From: Nakamurella sp. A5-74
GTDB taxonomy: Bacteria; Actinomycetota; Actinomycetes; Mycobacteriales; Nakamurellaceae
Assembly: GCF_040438885.1 (NCBI RefSeq)
Contig: NZ_CP159218.1
Coordinates: 1,116,001-1,180,000, forward strand
Direction: 5' to 3'
Length of the DNA: 64,000 bases
Shown: piece by piece, positions 45,701 through 53,112 of the stretch
How the letters are laid out: every line of letters starts with the position of its first letter
Numbering within the stretch: position 1 is the first letter of the stretch
Notes under the pieces: generated by a model
What the model was told of the DNA's origin: nothing
What the model saw: only the letters and a program-made list of their open reading frames with translations
Databases searched by the model: none
Position numbers and translations under genes: made by a program

Positions 45701-46183
45701 ACAGCGAGGAGCCCGCGGGTGGTGGCGGCTGCCCTGGTGGTTCCCGCCTCGTGGGAAAACGCTGCGCCGCAGCCGAATGCGGTGTCGGTGGCCGACCGCG
45801 AGGCGGTGGATCGGCGTGGGGTTGACGCGGTGCTGGCAGCGGAGCGGGCGCTCGGCGCAGTCCCGGAGGAGCAGGCGCACCACAACAAGGGCTACGACGT
45901 GCTGTCGTTCCGGAACGGCCGGCCGATCCACATCGAGGTGAAATCGCGGATCGCGGGCAGCACCGACTTCTCGATCTCCCACACCCAGGTGATCCATTCG
46001 CTGAACATGGGCGATGACTACCGACTGGCACTGGTGCGGGTGGATCCGCGTGGACCCGATCATGACGAGGTGCACTACCTGGAACGGCCGTTCGCGGGAA
46101 GCGACTTCGGCGCGCAGTCCGCCTACGAGAAGCACGTGCTGGACTGGAAGAAGACCTGGGAGCGTGGCGGGCTGCCGTTCTGA
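42731..46183 (+). CDS. SNF2-like helicase with C-terminal DUF3883 domain
   Basis: 1150 residues. The ATG at 42731 follows GGGGGAGC. Superfamily 2 motor: Walker A DDPGAGKT (127-134), DEAH (227-230), TATPH motif III, and the second RecA lobe with VIHGGVSRPERRRVTAEF, DAAGEGLNLQVAH and QRFGRIHRIGQ. Residues about 1040-1130 (HNKGYDVLSFRNGRPIHIEV then KSRIAG) match DUF3883, a nuclease-fold-like domain seen in defence proteins. Long helicases of this build occur in DISARM-like and helicase-methylase-ATPase type systems. The gene faces the methylase operon across an opposite-strand HNH gene. Confidence 0.92.
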   Translation: MELEELRPHQVLRSVLVDTEIVVRAVERISSDAVRLTYATPAGAIGELIAFGADVQGWEVVERPTRGFDASAEEFRLVAEAWRIRSAASTRGMGAVTSSEVEPLPHQIRAVYGPLIEGAPLRFLLADDPGAGKTIMAGLYIKELILRDDVRRCLIVAPGGLVEQWQDELREKFGLRFEILSATMAAEASGSVFEEHPLVIARMDQLVRNERINADLDEAAWDLVVVDEAHRMAAHYYGGEVTRTKRFELGERLAERTRHLLLMTATPHAGKEEDFQLFLTLLDPDRFAGAYVPGVHDRSTDGLMRRMIKEDLLTFEGTPLFPERIAQTVRYELTDAEAELYESVTTYVRTEMNRAQRLDDGRARTVGFALTVLQRRLASSPEAIMRSLERRVGRLERLRADLLAGVVREPMSAGEFGAARSAFDGDADGFTAAEVEEAEDAVVDAATAARTAQEVEAELMVLRDLAAESRRVRDVGTDRKWGELRTILDAEILAQRTAGGADEGSSHARKIIVFTEHRDTLEYLRRRIVQLLGDPVAVEVIHGGVSRPERRRVTAEFTHNPECRVLVATDAAGEGLNLQVAHLMVNYDLPWNPNRLEQRFGRIHRIGQREVCRLWNLVAVNTREGEVFDRLLEKIDEQRIAYGSKVFDVLGAAFAERPLRELLLDAIQYGDRPEVRARMHQQIDASVAAGLAELVRERSIAAPPMSAEELERMRREMAEAKGRKLEPFYIAQAFRGIFGRLGGRLVRRESGRFEITHVPAALRAQPGRAIASRFERVTFDQQQVAPASGARAELLAPGHPLHDEVLDTAIRSWGSVLERGTVLVSEALQEPRLLVGVRLEVVDQAGSVPAVRFGYLWADADGRVEPLGDAPYLDLEEAADSEPVRAARSDGRWTGVERAVVDAVIGGALPEFLAEIRSRRLPQLQRTREAVTARLSSEVNRLTAASWEAADRASRGLAVRETPESLQRKGNDLDERLRRRSVQISAQEKLTARSPRVVAAALVVPASWENAAPQPNAVSVADREAVDRRGVDAVLAAERALGAVPEEQAHHNKGYDVLSFRNGRPIHIEVKSRIAGSTDFSISHTQVIHSLNMGDDYRLALVRVDPRGPDHDEVHYLERPFAGSDFGAQSAYEKHVLDWKKTWERGGLPF

Positions 46184-46195
46184 GTGCGGCGGGGA

Positions 46196-48097
46196 TCAGA
46201 ACGGCGGCGGATCGTCGAGCGGGCTCGATGGTCCGGGTGGGCGCGGTGGCGTCATCCCTGGCGCAGACACCAGTTCGGGGTCGTCAGCGATCACGGCGCC
46301 GAGCGGGGTAGTCCAAGTCAGGCAGTTTCCGGGTGCACGAACTGCGCGCCAGCCGGTGAAGGTCTTCAGCCGATGGTGGAAACGACAGAGTGCGTCCATG
46401 TTCTCGGCCGTTGTCGGGCCGCCCTCGGCGAAGGGCACCCGGTGGTCCAGGTCGCACGCCCGCGCGGGGTGGCGACAGCCGGGGAAGCGGCAGACCCTGT
46501 CCCGTAGCAAAAGCTGCTCGGCCAGCTTGGCGGAGGGCCGGTAGACGTCGGCACCGAGGGCGAGGTTGGTCGCCGCCGACGCGCAGCCGGAGGCGCACGC
46601 GTCGGAGCCGGCGTCCATGGTCGCTCCCTTCACGGCAATGCGCACCCGGCGGGCGGACCGTGCGAGTGCCGTGACCAGTTCCTCGGGCAGTGCGGGATGG
46701 CTGCCGAGCAGTGCGCCCTCGACGCTGGCGGTGTCGGCCAGATCCACTCCGGCGAGCGTCGAGGCATCGACGACGACGGTGACCCCGGAGTCGATCCGCT
46801 CCCAGTCCGGCGGCAGGACCGGGGTGTCTTCTGAACGGGTGTCAGCGTTCGGTGCGTCGAGACTGGATGTGCCGACCGTCGTGGAGTCGTTGGTGGGGAT
46901 GTCGGGTCTGTCAGTCGGCTGTTGCTGGCCGGCGGCCGGGCAGTTGCTGGTCGAGGGGTCGGGGTCGCGCCGCAGATCCACATGCCCGTCTGCGGCGAGG
47001 CGAGTGAAGATGTCGGCGAACACGTCGGCGCGACGCTGACCGATGGATCGCTCCGACGGCAGATCCTTGGCGACACAGTCGATCACGGCTCGCGCGAGCA
47101 CAGCGACCGGTGTGGCGACGTCGGCAGAGAATCTGCTCATTCCGTCATCGCGAGGACTGACGAACACATCTCGGTCCTGTCGTGCGCGTTCCTGTCGCCG
47201 CCGGATCGCCTCGGGGTCGAGCGCTGCGGCGCAGCGATCGACGAGTGCGCGGACCCGTGCGGGCGTCTTCGCGCGCACTACGGCCCCGCCGTCGTCCAAC
47301 AGCTGCTCCTCGACCAGTTCGCGAGCGGCAGGATCGAGATCGCGGGTCCGATCGGCGAGCACCATGACCCGAGATCTGTCGAGCCGTCCCAGGGACCACA
47401 GCTGGTGGGCGCGCGGCAGTGCATCGACGACGTCGGTCGACTCGGCCATCCGCGATCGGGCAGTGGACGGCGCCCAGGCGAGCTGTGCGCCGACTTCGGC
47501 GGCGGCGATGCGGGCGGCTTGCTCCTGCACAGCGTCGTCCCAGACCGGATCACCGCTGACGGAGACTTCCTGCCAGGTCTCGGCCTCGAAGTCGCTGCTG
47601 CGGAGCGCATCAGCGCTGTCAGTACCTAGCGGCCCTCCTGACCTGCCCTGGGTGACAGCGTCCAGCAGATCGCCGACGGGTACGGCAACCCCTGGTCGGG
47701 CCAAGGCCGCCATCGCTGCTGCCTGCCGTGCGCCGGCCCAGGCGGCCACCCGATCCAGCTGTCCGATCAGCTGGGCAAGTCCCAGTGCGGTCTCGCGGCG
47801 CTGCTCCTCCGAGCCGATCGCAGCCGGTTCGTGGGCCAAGCCTGGGAATGCGCTCGGGGGCGCTGCGGCCGCTGCCAGCAGATCAGGTCCCAGACCCGTT
47901 GCAGAATCCGAATCGTGCAGTGGCAGCTCGCTGGTGAGCGAAGCGAGGAGTCCGAGCCAGGTCTCGTCCACGTCGAGCCGCGCCAGATGGGCAGTGCGCT
48001 GGGCCAACGACCCCATCCGAGCGAACTCGACGAGGAACGGCCGCCGACCGTCGGCAGCGAATTGCATTGTCGTTCTCAGACGTTCGTCGTAGATCAT
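46196..48097 (-). CDS. HNH endonuclease domain protein (13E12/DUF222 type)
   Basis: 633 residues. The ATG at 48097 is favoured because AAGGGGG lies 5 nt upstream; an upstream GTG at 48103 is also open. The N-terminal ~300 residues are the helical DUF222 region. The C-terminal HNH block is VCRFPGCRHPARACDLDHRV then PFAEGGPTTAENMDALCRFH, with zinc Cys pairs and the catalytic H-N-H residues. This is a multicopy actinobacterial family associated with mobile elements (13E12 repeats in mycobacteria). It is convergent with the helicase gene (12-nt gap) and divergent from the methylase operon, so it separates the two parts of the defence cluster. Confidence 0.9.
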   Translation of the reverse strand: MIYDERLRTTMQFAADGRRPFLVEFARMGSLAQRTAHLARLDVDETWLGLLASLTSELPLHDSDSATGLGPDLLAAAAAPPSAFPGLAHEPAAIGSEEQRRETALGLAQLIGQLDRVAAWAGARQAAAMAALARPGVAVPVGDLLDAVTQGRSGGPLGTDSADALRSSDFEAETWQEVSVSGDPVWDDAVQEQAARIAAAEVGAQLAWAPSTARSRMAESTDVVDALPRAHQLWSLGRLDRSRVMVLADRTRDLDPAARELVEEQLLDDGGAVVRAKTPARVRALVDRCAAALDPEAIRRRQERARQDRDVFVSPRDDGMSRFSADVATPVAVLARAVIDCVAKDLPSERSIGQRRADVFADIFTRLAADGHVDLRRDPDPSTSNCPAAGQQQPTDRPDIPTNDSTTVGTSSLDAPNADTRSEDTPVLPPDWERIDSGVTVVVDASTLAGVDLADTASVEGALLGSHPALPEELVTALARSARRVRIAVKGATMDAGSDACASGCASAATNLALGADVYRPSAKLAEQLLLRDRVCRFPGCRHPARACDLDHRVPFAEGGPTTAENMDALCRFHHRLKTFTGWRAVRAPGNCLTWTTPLGAVIADDPELVSAPGMTPPRPPGPSSPLDDPPPF

Positions 48098-48112
48098 TTT
48101 CACCCCCTTGAC

Positions 48113-48145
48113 GCCATCGTACAGACGTCTGATTTATAGGGCAAG
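48113..48145 (-). promoter_or_regulatory. Promoter of the HNH gene with internal palindrome
   Basis: On the minus strand TTGCCC, 17 nt, TACGAT gives a sigma70-like promoter towards the HNH gene. The spacer holds the perfect 10-bp palindrome CAGACGTCTG (48122-48131), a possible operator. Confidence 0.4.
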
Positions 48146-48422
48146 AACTGCGGGTGTAATCAACCATTTGGAGTATTGTCCGGGCGATTCCGGCATGGAC
48201 CGGATGCCGCTGCGAGAGCGTGCCGAGTTGAGAACTGACCGGCGGAGGAGCGAGCGCGGCGAGTTGAAACCGAGCCCCAAGGATCGGCGGCAGCGGTCGC
48301 CAGGCCGCCACGCGTTGGTGGAGCAAGCAAGGCCTGCCGAAACCCGCCCGACTCCCGAGATGCGGCCCCAGCCTCGGTCGGTCGCACGGAGAGACTGCGA
48401 TCACTGGCGGAGAGCCGTGTGG
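48146..48422. other. Intergenic stretch left of the methylase promoter
   Basis: Part of the 383-nt gap between the divergent HNH and methylase genes. Frames here are arginine-rich shadows; no gene, RNA or clear hairpin is recognised. Confidence 0.4.
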
Positions 48423-48458
48423 CATAGTCCAACCGGGTGTGGCCCAATGAGTTGGGCC
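48423..48458 (+). promoter_or_regulatory. Methylase operon promoter/operator
   Basis: CATAGT (48423-48428) can serve as a -10 box. Downstream, GGCCCAA-TGAG-TTGGGCC (48441-48458) is a perfect inverted repeat whose core CCCAA-N4-TTGGG (48443-48456) equals that at 42666. It lies 10 nt before the ribosome binding site GAGGGAG. A bound protein would block transcription or an RNA hairpin could affect translation. Confidence 0.55.
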
Positions 48459-48480
48459 CCCGAACGAGGGAGTGGCTGCG

Positions 48481-51264
48481 ATGTCGGGGGAGTCAGCGGG
48501 GACGTCAGCACCGCGCAGGAAGCTGATCGAGGTCGCGCTCCCGCTCGAGGCGATCAACCGGGAGTCGGCGCGGGAGAAGTCGATCCGGCACGGCCACCCC
48601 TCGACCCTGCACCTGTGGTGGGCCCGACGTCCGCTCGCGGCCGCCCGCGCTGTCCTGTTCGCGCAGCTCGTCGACGACCCTTCGTCGAATCCCGAGGAGT
48701 TCCCGACCGAGGAAGCCCAGCGCGCCGAACGCGAACGGCTGCACCAGCTGATCGAGAAGCTCGTCGTCTGGGAGAACGTGCGCAACACCGAGCTTTTCGA
48801 GCAGGCGCACCAGGAGATCCTCAAGTCCACCAACGGGAACCCGCCGCCGATCCTCGACCCGTTCGCCGGCGGCGGCACCATCCCGCTGGAAGCCCAGCGT
48901 CTGGGGCTTGAGGCGCATGCTTCCGACCTCAACCCGGTGGCCGTGCTCATCAACAAGGCCCTGATCGAGATCCCACCGAAGTTCGCCGGGCAGCGCCCGG
49001 TGTTCCCCGGCCTGGCCGACTCCCAGCTGAACAACTGGACTGGCGCTGCCGGACTCGCTGCCGATGTGCGTGCCTACGGCGGTTGGATGCGTGAGGAAGC
49101 CGAGAGGCGGATCGGGCATCTGTACCCGAAGGCGACCCTGGACGACGGTTCCGAGGCCACGGTGATCGCCTGGATCTGGGCGCGGACTGTCACCTGCCCC
49201 AACCCCGGCTGCGCCATCGAGATGCCGCTGGTGCGCTCCTGGTGGCTCGGCAAGAAGAGGGGCAAGGAGGCGTACGTCGTCCCCACGGTGGTCGAGGACC
49301 ATTCGGTGCCGGCGGGGCGGCGGGTGGAGTTCAGCATCGGGCACGAAGCTGGCGGACCAAGTCTCGAGGCAACCATGTCCGGCCGCCAGGGCGCTGTGTG
49401 CTTGGCCTGTGAATCACTGGTGCCGAAGGACCACATCAAGTACGAAGGAATCGCTGGGAGGATGGGGGCTGTCCTCTTGGCTGTGGTTGCTGAGGGAAAG
49501 CGTCAGCGCTTGTACTTGGCGCCCTCGGCTGGCCACGTCGAGGCAGCTCGCGTTCCAAGGCCGTTGGACGTTCCTGACCAGAAGCTGGGGTTCGATCCGC
49601 GAAACCTGTGGACCCCGCAGTACGGGCTCTCGTCGTGGGCGGATCTCTTCACCCCGCGGCAGCTGACGGCGCTGACCACCTTCTCCGACCTCGTGATGGA
49701 GGCGCGGGAGCGGGTGATCGCCGACGGCGGGTCGTCTGCCTACGCCGATGCTGTGGCGACGTACCTGGGCTTCGGAGTATCGAAGTCGACCGACTATCAA
49801 AACGCGCTCTGTTCTTGGCGTTCTGATGTGAAAAACGAAGGCATCGGCCACCTCTTCGCACGCCAGGCGATCCCCATGATCTGGGACTTCTGTGAAGCGA
49901 ACCCGCTTTCTCAGTCGTCCGGAAACATGCTCGACCAGTGGGTCTGGGTTGCAAAGTCCCTCGAGAAGTTGCCAGAGGCAGCTGTGGGTTTCGCGAGACA
50001 GGCGGACGCATCGTCGGTCGGGGGCGCAGATATGCTCATCTCCACCGACCCTCCCTACTACGACAACATTGGCTACTCGGACCTGTCCGACTTCTTCTAC
50101 GTGTGGCTCCGGCGCTCGCTGCGCGATGTGCATCCTGAGCTGCTGAGCACGATGCTCGTGCCGAAAGCCGAGGAGCTGGTGGCGAACCCTTACCGGCACA
50201 ACGGGAAGGACGGCGCAAAGCAGTTCTTCGAGGACGGCTTCCGGCAGGTGTTCGCTCGTGCTCGTGAGCACGCACTTCCCGATTTCCCGATCACGGTGTA
50301 CTACGCGTTCAAACAGTCCGAAGCCTCGATAGATGGGACATCGTCGTCCGGTTGGGAAACGTTGCTGGACGGCATGATCCGCTCCGGCTGGTCGATCACG
50401 TCCACCTGGCCGATGCGCAGTGAGTTGTCCAACCGGATGATCGCCAGCGGTACGAACGCATTGGCCTCGTCCATCGTGCTGTCGCTGCGACCCCGCGCGG
50501 ACGACGCTCCGACCACCGACCGGCGTGGGTTCATCGGGGCGCTGATGGCCGAGCTGCCGGACGCGCTGCGCACGCTGCAGCAGGGCGCCATCGCTCCCGT
50601 CGATCTTCCGCAGGCAGCGATCGGACCGGGGATGGCGGTGTTTTCGCGGTACGCGAAGGTCGTCGAGGCCGACGGTTCACCGATGAGCGTTCGGTCAGCG
50701 CTGCAGCGGATCAACGAGATCCTCGACCAGGTGCTCAGCGAGCAGGAGGGCGACTTCGACGTCGACACCCGGTTCGCGATCGCCTGGTACCGGCAGAACG
50801 GCTACGGCACCGGCGCCTACGGCGATGCCGACAACCTGGCCCGCGCACGGAACACCGCCGTCGCCGGGCTCGAGCAGGCCGGCATTCTCACCGGCCGGGC
50901 CGGCAAAGTGGCGCTGCTGCGCGCGGACACCTACCCCGCCGACTACGACGTGGTTGCCGATGATCGCACCGGGTCGTGGGAAGCGCTGCACCACATGATC
51001 CGGCTGCTGAACACTGGCGGCATACCCGCTGCCGGTGCGTTCCTGGCGCTCGCCGAGCAGCGCCCCGACGGCGCCGTCGACGGCGACCTGGTCAAGGAGC
51101 TGGCCTTCCTGCTGTTCTCCATCGCCGAGAAAGCCGGCCGCAGTGCCGATGCACTGGCGTTCAACGGCGTCGCCACCGCCTGGTCGGAGATCCTGGCCGC
51201 CTCTCGAGAAACTGCGGCACCAATCTCCCAGGGCGCCTTCGAGTTCGACACCGAGTCCGACTAG
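48481..51264 (+). CDS. DUF1156 family DNA adenine methylase
   Basis: 927 residues, ATG chosen because GAGGGAG sits about 8 nt upstream. The N-terminal DUF1156 block is LIEVALPLEAINRESAREKS with GHPSTLHLWWARRPLAAARA. The methylase core has DPFAGGGTIPLEAQRLG (126 onwards, SAM loop) and DPPYYDN (523-529, catalytic DPPY motif). A zinc-ribbon-like insert (TCPNPGC ... CLAC) lies at about 235-320. DUF1156 methylases (COG1743) sit beside DUF499 and helicases in predicted anti-phage loci, where they mark self DNA. It is followed after 11 nt by the DUF262 gene. Confidence 0.93.
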   Translation: MSGESAGTSAPRRKLIEVALPLEAINRESAREKSIRHGHPSTLHLWWARRPLAAARAVLFAQLVDDPSSNPEEFPTEEAQRAERERLHQLIEKLVVWENVRNTELFEQAHQEILKSTNGNPPPILDPFAGGGTIPLEAQRLGLEAHASDLNPVAVLINKALIEIPPKFAGQRPVFPGLADSQLNNWTGAAGLAADVRAYGGWMREEAERRIGHLYPKATLDDGSEATVIAWIWARTVTCPNPGCAIEMPLVRSWWLGKKRGKEAYVVPTVVEDHSVPAGRRVEFSIGHEAGGPSLEATMSGRQGAVCLACESLVPKDHIKYEGIAGRMGAVLLAVVAEGKRQRLYLAPSAGHVEAARVPRPLDVPDQKLGFDPRNLWTPQYGLSSWADLFTPRQLTALTTFSDLVMEARERVIADGGSSAYADAVATYLGFGVSKSTDYQNALCSWRSDVKNEGIGHLFARQAIPMIWDFCEANPLSQSSGNMLDQWVWVAKSLEKLPEAAVGFARQADASSVGGADMLISTDPPYYDNIGYSDLSDFFYVWLRRSLRDVHPELLSTMLVPKAEELVANPYRHNGKDGAKQFFEDGFRQVFARAREHALPDFPITVYYAFKQSEASIDGTSSSGWETLLDGMIRSGWSITSTWPMRSELSNRMIASGTNALASSIVLSLRPRADDAPTTDRRGFIGALMAELPDALRTLQQGAIAPVDLPQAAIGPGMAVFSRYAKVVEADGSPMSVRSALQRINEILDQVLSEQEGDFDVDTRFAIAWYRQNGYGTGAYGDADNLARARNTAVAGLEQAGILTGRAGKVALLRADTYPADYDVVADDRTGSWEALHHMIRLLNTGGIPAAGAFLALAEQRPDGAVDGDLVKELAFLLFSIAEKAGRSADALAFNGVATAWSEILAASRETAAPISQGAFEFDTESD

Positions 51265-51275
51265 TAGGGGGACAC

Positions 51276-53111
51276 ATGGGATTCCAGACGTTGTCACACA
51301 AGCTGTCCGAGCTGCTGGCCAGAACGATGGACGGTCGGATCCAGCTCCCCGACTTCCAGCGCAGCTACGTGTGGGACGACGAGAGGGTGCGTCAGCTCCT
51401 GGTGAGCATCGCCCAGGGCCACCCGCTCGGGGTGCTGCTCCTGTTGGAGACGGGCAACGAGAAGATCCACTTCGAGTCCAAGCCGCTCGAGGGGGTGAAG
51501 GTCGGGCCAGAAGTTCAGCCGGACAACCTTGTTCTCGACGGCCAGCAACGGCTCACCTCGCTGACGCAGGCGTTGACCGGTGAGGGAATCGTGCAGATCA
51601 GCGGGGCTCGACCCCGTCGCTACTTCATCGACGTGCAGCAGGCCGTCGCTGTGGTGCAGGAGCGCGGCGAAGAGGAGCTAGACCTGTCGGGAGCGATCGA
51701 GTCCTTTCCTGCAGACGGCGTGCGCCGGACCAACTTCAACCGGGACATCGTGCTGGACGTCTCGACCACGACACTGCAGCAGGAACACGGCTGGTTCCCG
51801 CTCAATCTCGTCTTCACCGACGAAGCGACGAACTGGCTCTTCGACTACCCCGACTCCGCGGCGGCCAAGACCTTCCTCAACGCTGTGCTTTCCCCGATGA
51901 AGAGCTACACGATCCCTGCCATCGAGCTCGACAAGCAGACGACCATGGACGCCGTCACCACGGTGTTCGAGAAGGTCAACCAGGGCGGGGTGAAGTTGAC
52001 GGTCTTCGAACTGTTGACCGCCAAGTTCGCCGGCGATCGCAAGTACCACGCAGCACATGGGCACGCATTCCGACTGCGGGACGACTGGAACAGGCTCAGC
52101 GATCGGTTCGCCGAACATCCGGTACTCAAGTCATTCGAGCGGGACGACCTCCTGCAGGTCGTCACATTGCTGGCGAGCCACAGCAGGTCGACCGCGACGA
52201 CAGCCCGCAAGGAGGACGTGCTCAAGCTCAGCCTCGAGGAGTACCAGCAATGGTCCGAGGTCGCCGCTGATGCGGTGGTGAAGGCCTCCCACTTCTTGGA
52301 GGAGCAGAGCATCCACGCAGCCGGTGATGTGCCCTACCCCAAGCAGACTGTCCCATTGGCGGCGGTCATCGCACTGCTCGGAAAGACTGCGCTCACGCAT
52401 GGTGCTAGGCGACTGCTCCGCCAGTGGTACTGGTGCGGCGTGCTCGGCGAATTGTACGGCGGGGCCATCGGCACGAGGTTCGTCCGGGATGTCGAAGAGG
52501 TGCCGACGTGGGTGCGTAACGACGGGGCAGGTGAGCCGCCGGTCACCGTCTCGGGCGCCTATTTCCAAGAGTCCCGACTGTCGACGATGCGCACCAGGAA
52601 CTCGGCTGCCTACAAGGGAGTGCAGGCACTCCTGATGGCCGGTGGCGCGACCGATTGGCAGGACCATCAACAGATCAGCCGGGCGCACTATCTCGAGCTG
52701 GCCATCGACATCCATCACATCTTTCCGCAGAAGTGGTGCGACGACCATGACGTCTTCTGGGGCGATCGTGACTCGATCATCAACAAGACTCCCATCGGCG
52801 CGAGTACGAACCGGATGCTGCAAGGTGATGCGCCGTCGGTCTATCTGCCCCGGCTGCGCGCGAAGGCAAGGATCTCCGACGACGAACTCGACGAGGTGAT
52901 CGCGGCTCACTGCATCGACACGGATGCATTGAGAGCCGACGACTTCGAGGCGTTCTTCGCGGCACGACGGGCGGCGCTGTGCGAGCTGATCGCTGCAGCG
53001 ATGAGCAAGCCGGTGTCGCGGGACGTCGACGAACAGGGAACTGCCGAAACCTCTGTCGACGCCTCGAGCGAAGAACCCGAGCCTGCCGAAGAAATGACAC
53101 CGGAGGACTGA
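51276..53111 (+). CDS. DUF262/DUF1524 (GmrSD-like) protein
   Basis: 611 residues, preceded by AGGGGG. The N-terminal DUF262 part has LPDFQRSYVWDDERVRQLLV and LDGQQRLTSLTQAL (DGQQR at 88-92), a motif linked to nucleotide hydrolysis in GmrS. The C-terminal DUF1524/HNH-like part has ELAIDIHHIFPQKWCDDHD (HH at 480-481) and INKTPIGASTNRMLQGD. GmrSD-type proteins cut modified phage DNA, and stand-alone versions occur in many defence operons. Its stop is 1 nt from the next ATG region (ATG at 53113), so the two are coupled. Confidence 0.88.
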   Translation: MGFQTLSHKLSELLARTMDGRIQLPDFQRSYVWDDERVRQLLVSIAQGHPLGVLLLLETGNEKIHFESKPLEGVKVGPEVQPDNLVLDGQQRLTSLTQALTGEGIVQISGARPRRYFIDVQQAVAVVQERGEEELDLSGAIESFPADGVRRTNFNRDIVLDVSTTTLQQEHGWFPLNLVFTDEATNWLFDYPDSAAAKTFLNAVLSPMKSYTIPAIELDKQTTMDAVTTVFEKVNQGGVKLTVFELLTAKFAGDRKYHAAHGHAFRLRDDWNRLSDRFAEHPVLKSFERDDLLQVVTLLASHSRSTATTARKEDVLKLSLEEYQQWSEVAADAVVKASHFLEEQSIHAAGDVPYPKQTVPLAAVIALLGKTALTHGARRLLRQWYWCGVLGELYGGAIGTRFVRDVEEVPTWVRNDGAGEPPVTVSGAYFQESRLSTMRTRNSAAYKGVQALLMAGGATDWQDHQQISRAHYLELAIDIHHIFPQKWCDDHDVFWGDRDSIINKTPIGASTNRMLQGDAPSVYLPRLRAKARISDDELDEVIAAHCIDTDALRADDFEAFFAARRAALCELIAAAMSKPVSRDVDEQGTAETSVDASSEEPEPAEEMTPED

Positions 53112-53112
53112 G

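Noticed and set aside
42563-46135. 1190-codon minus-strand frame opposite the helicase gene
   Set aside because: Leu/Arg/His-rich shadow; the helicase motifs are on the plus strand.
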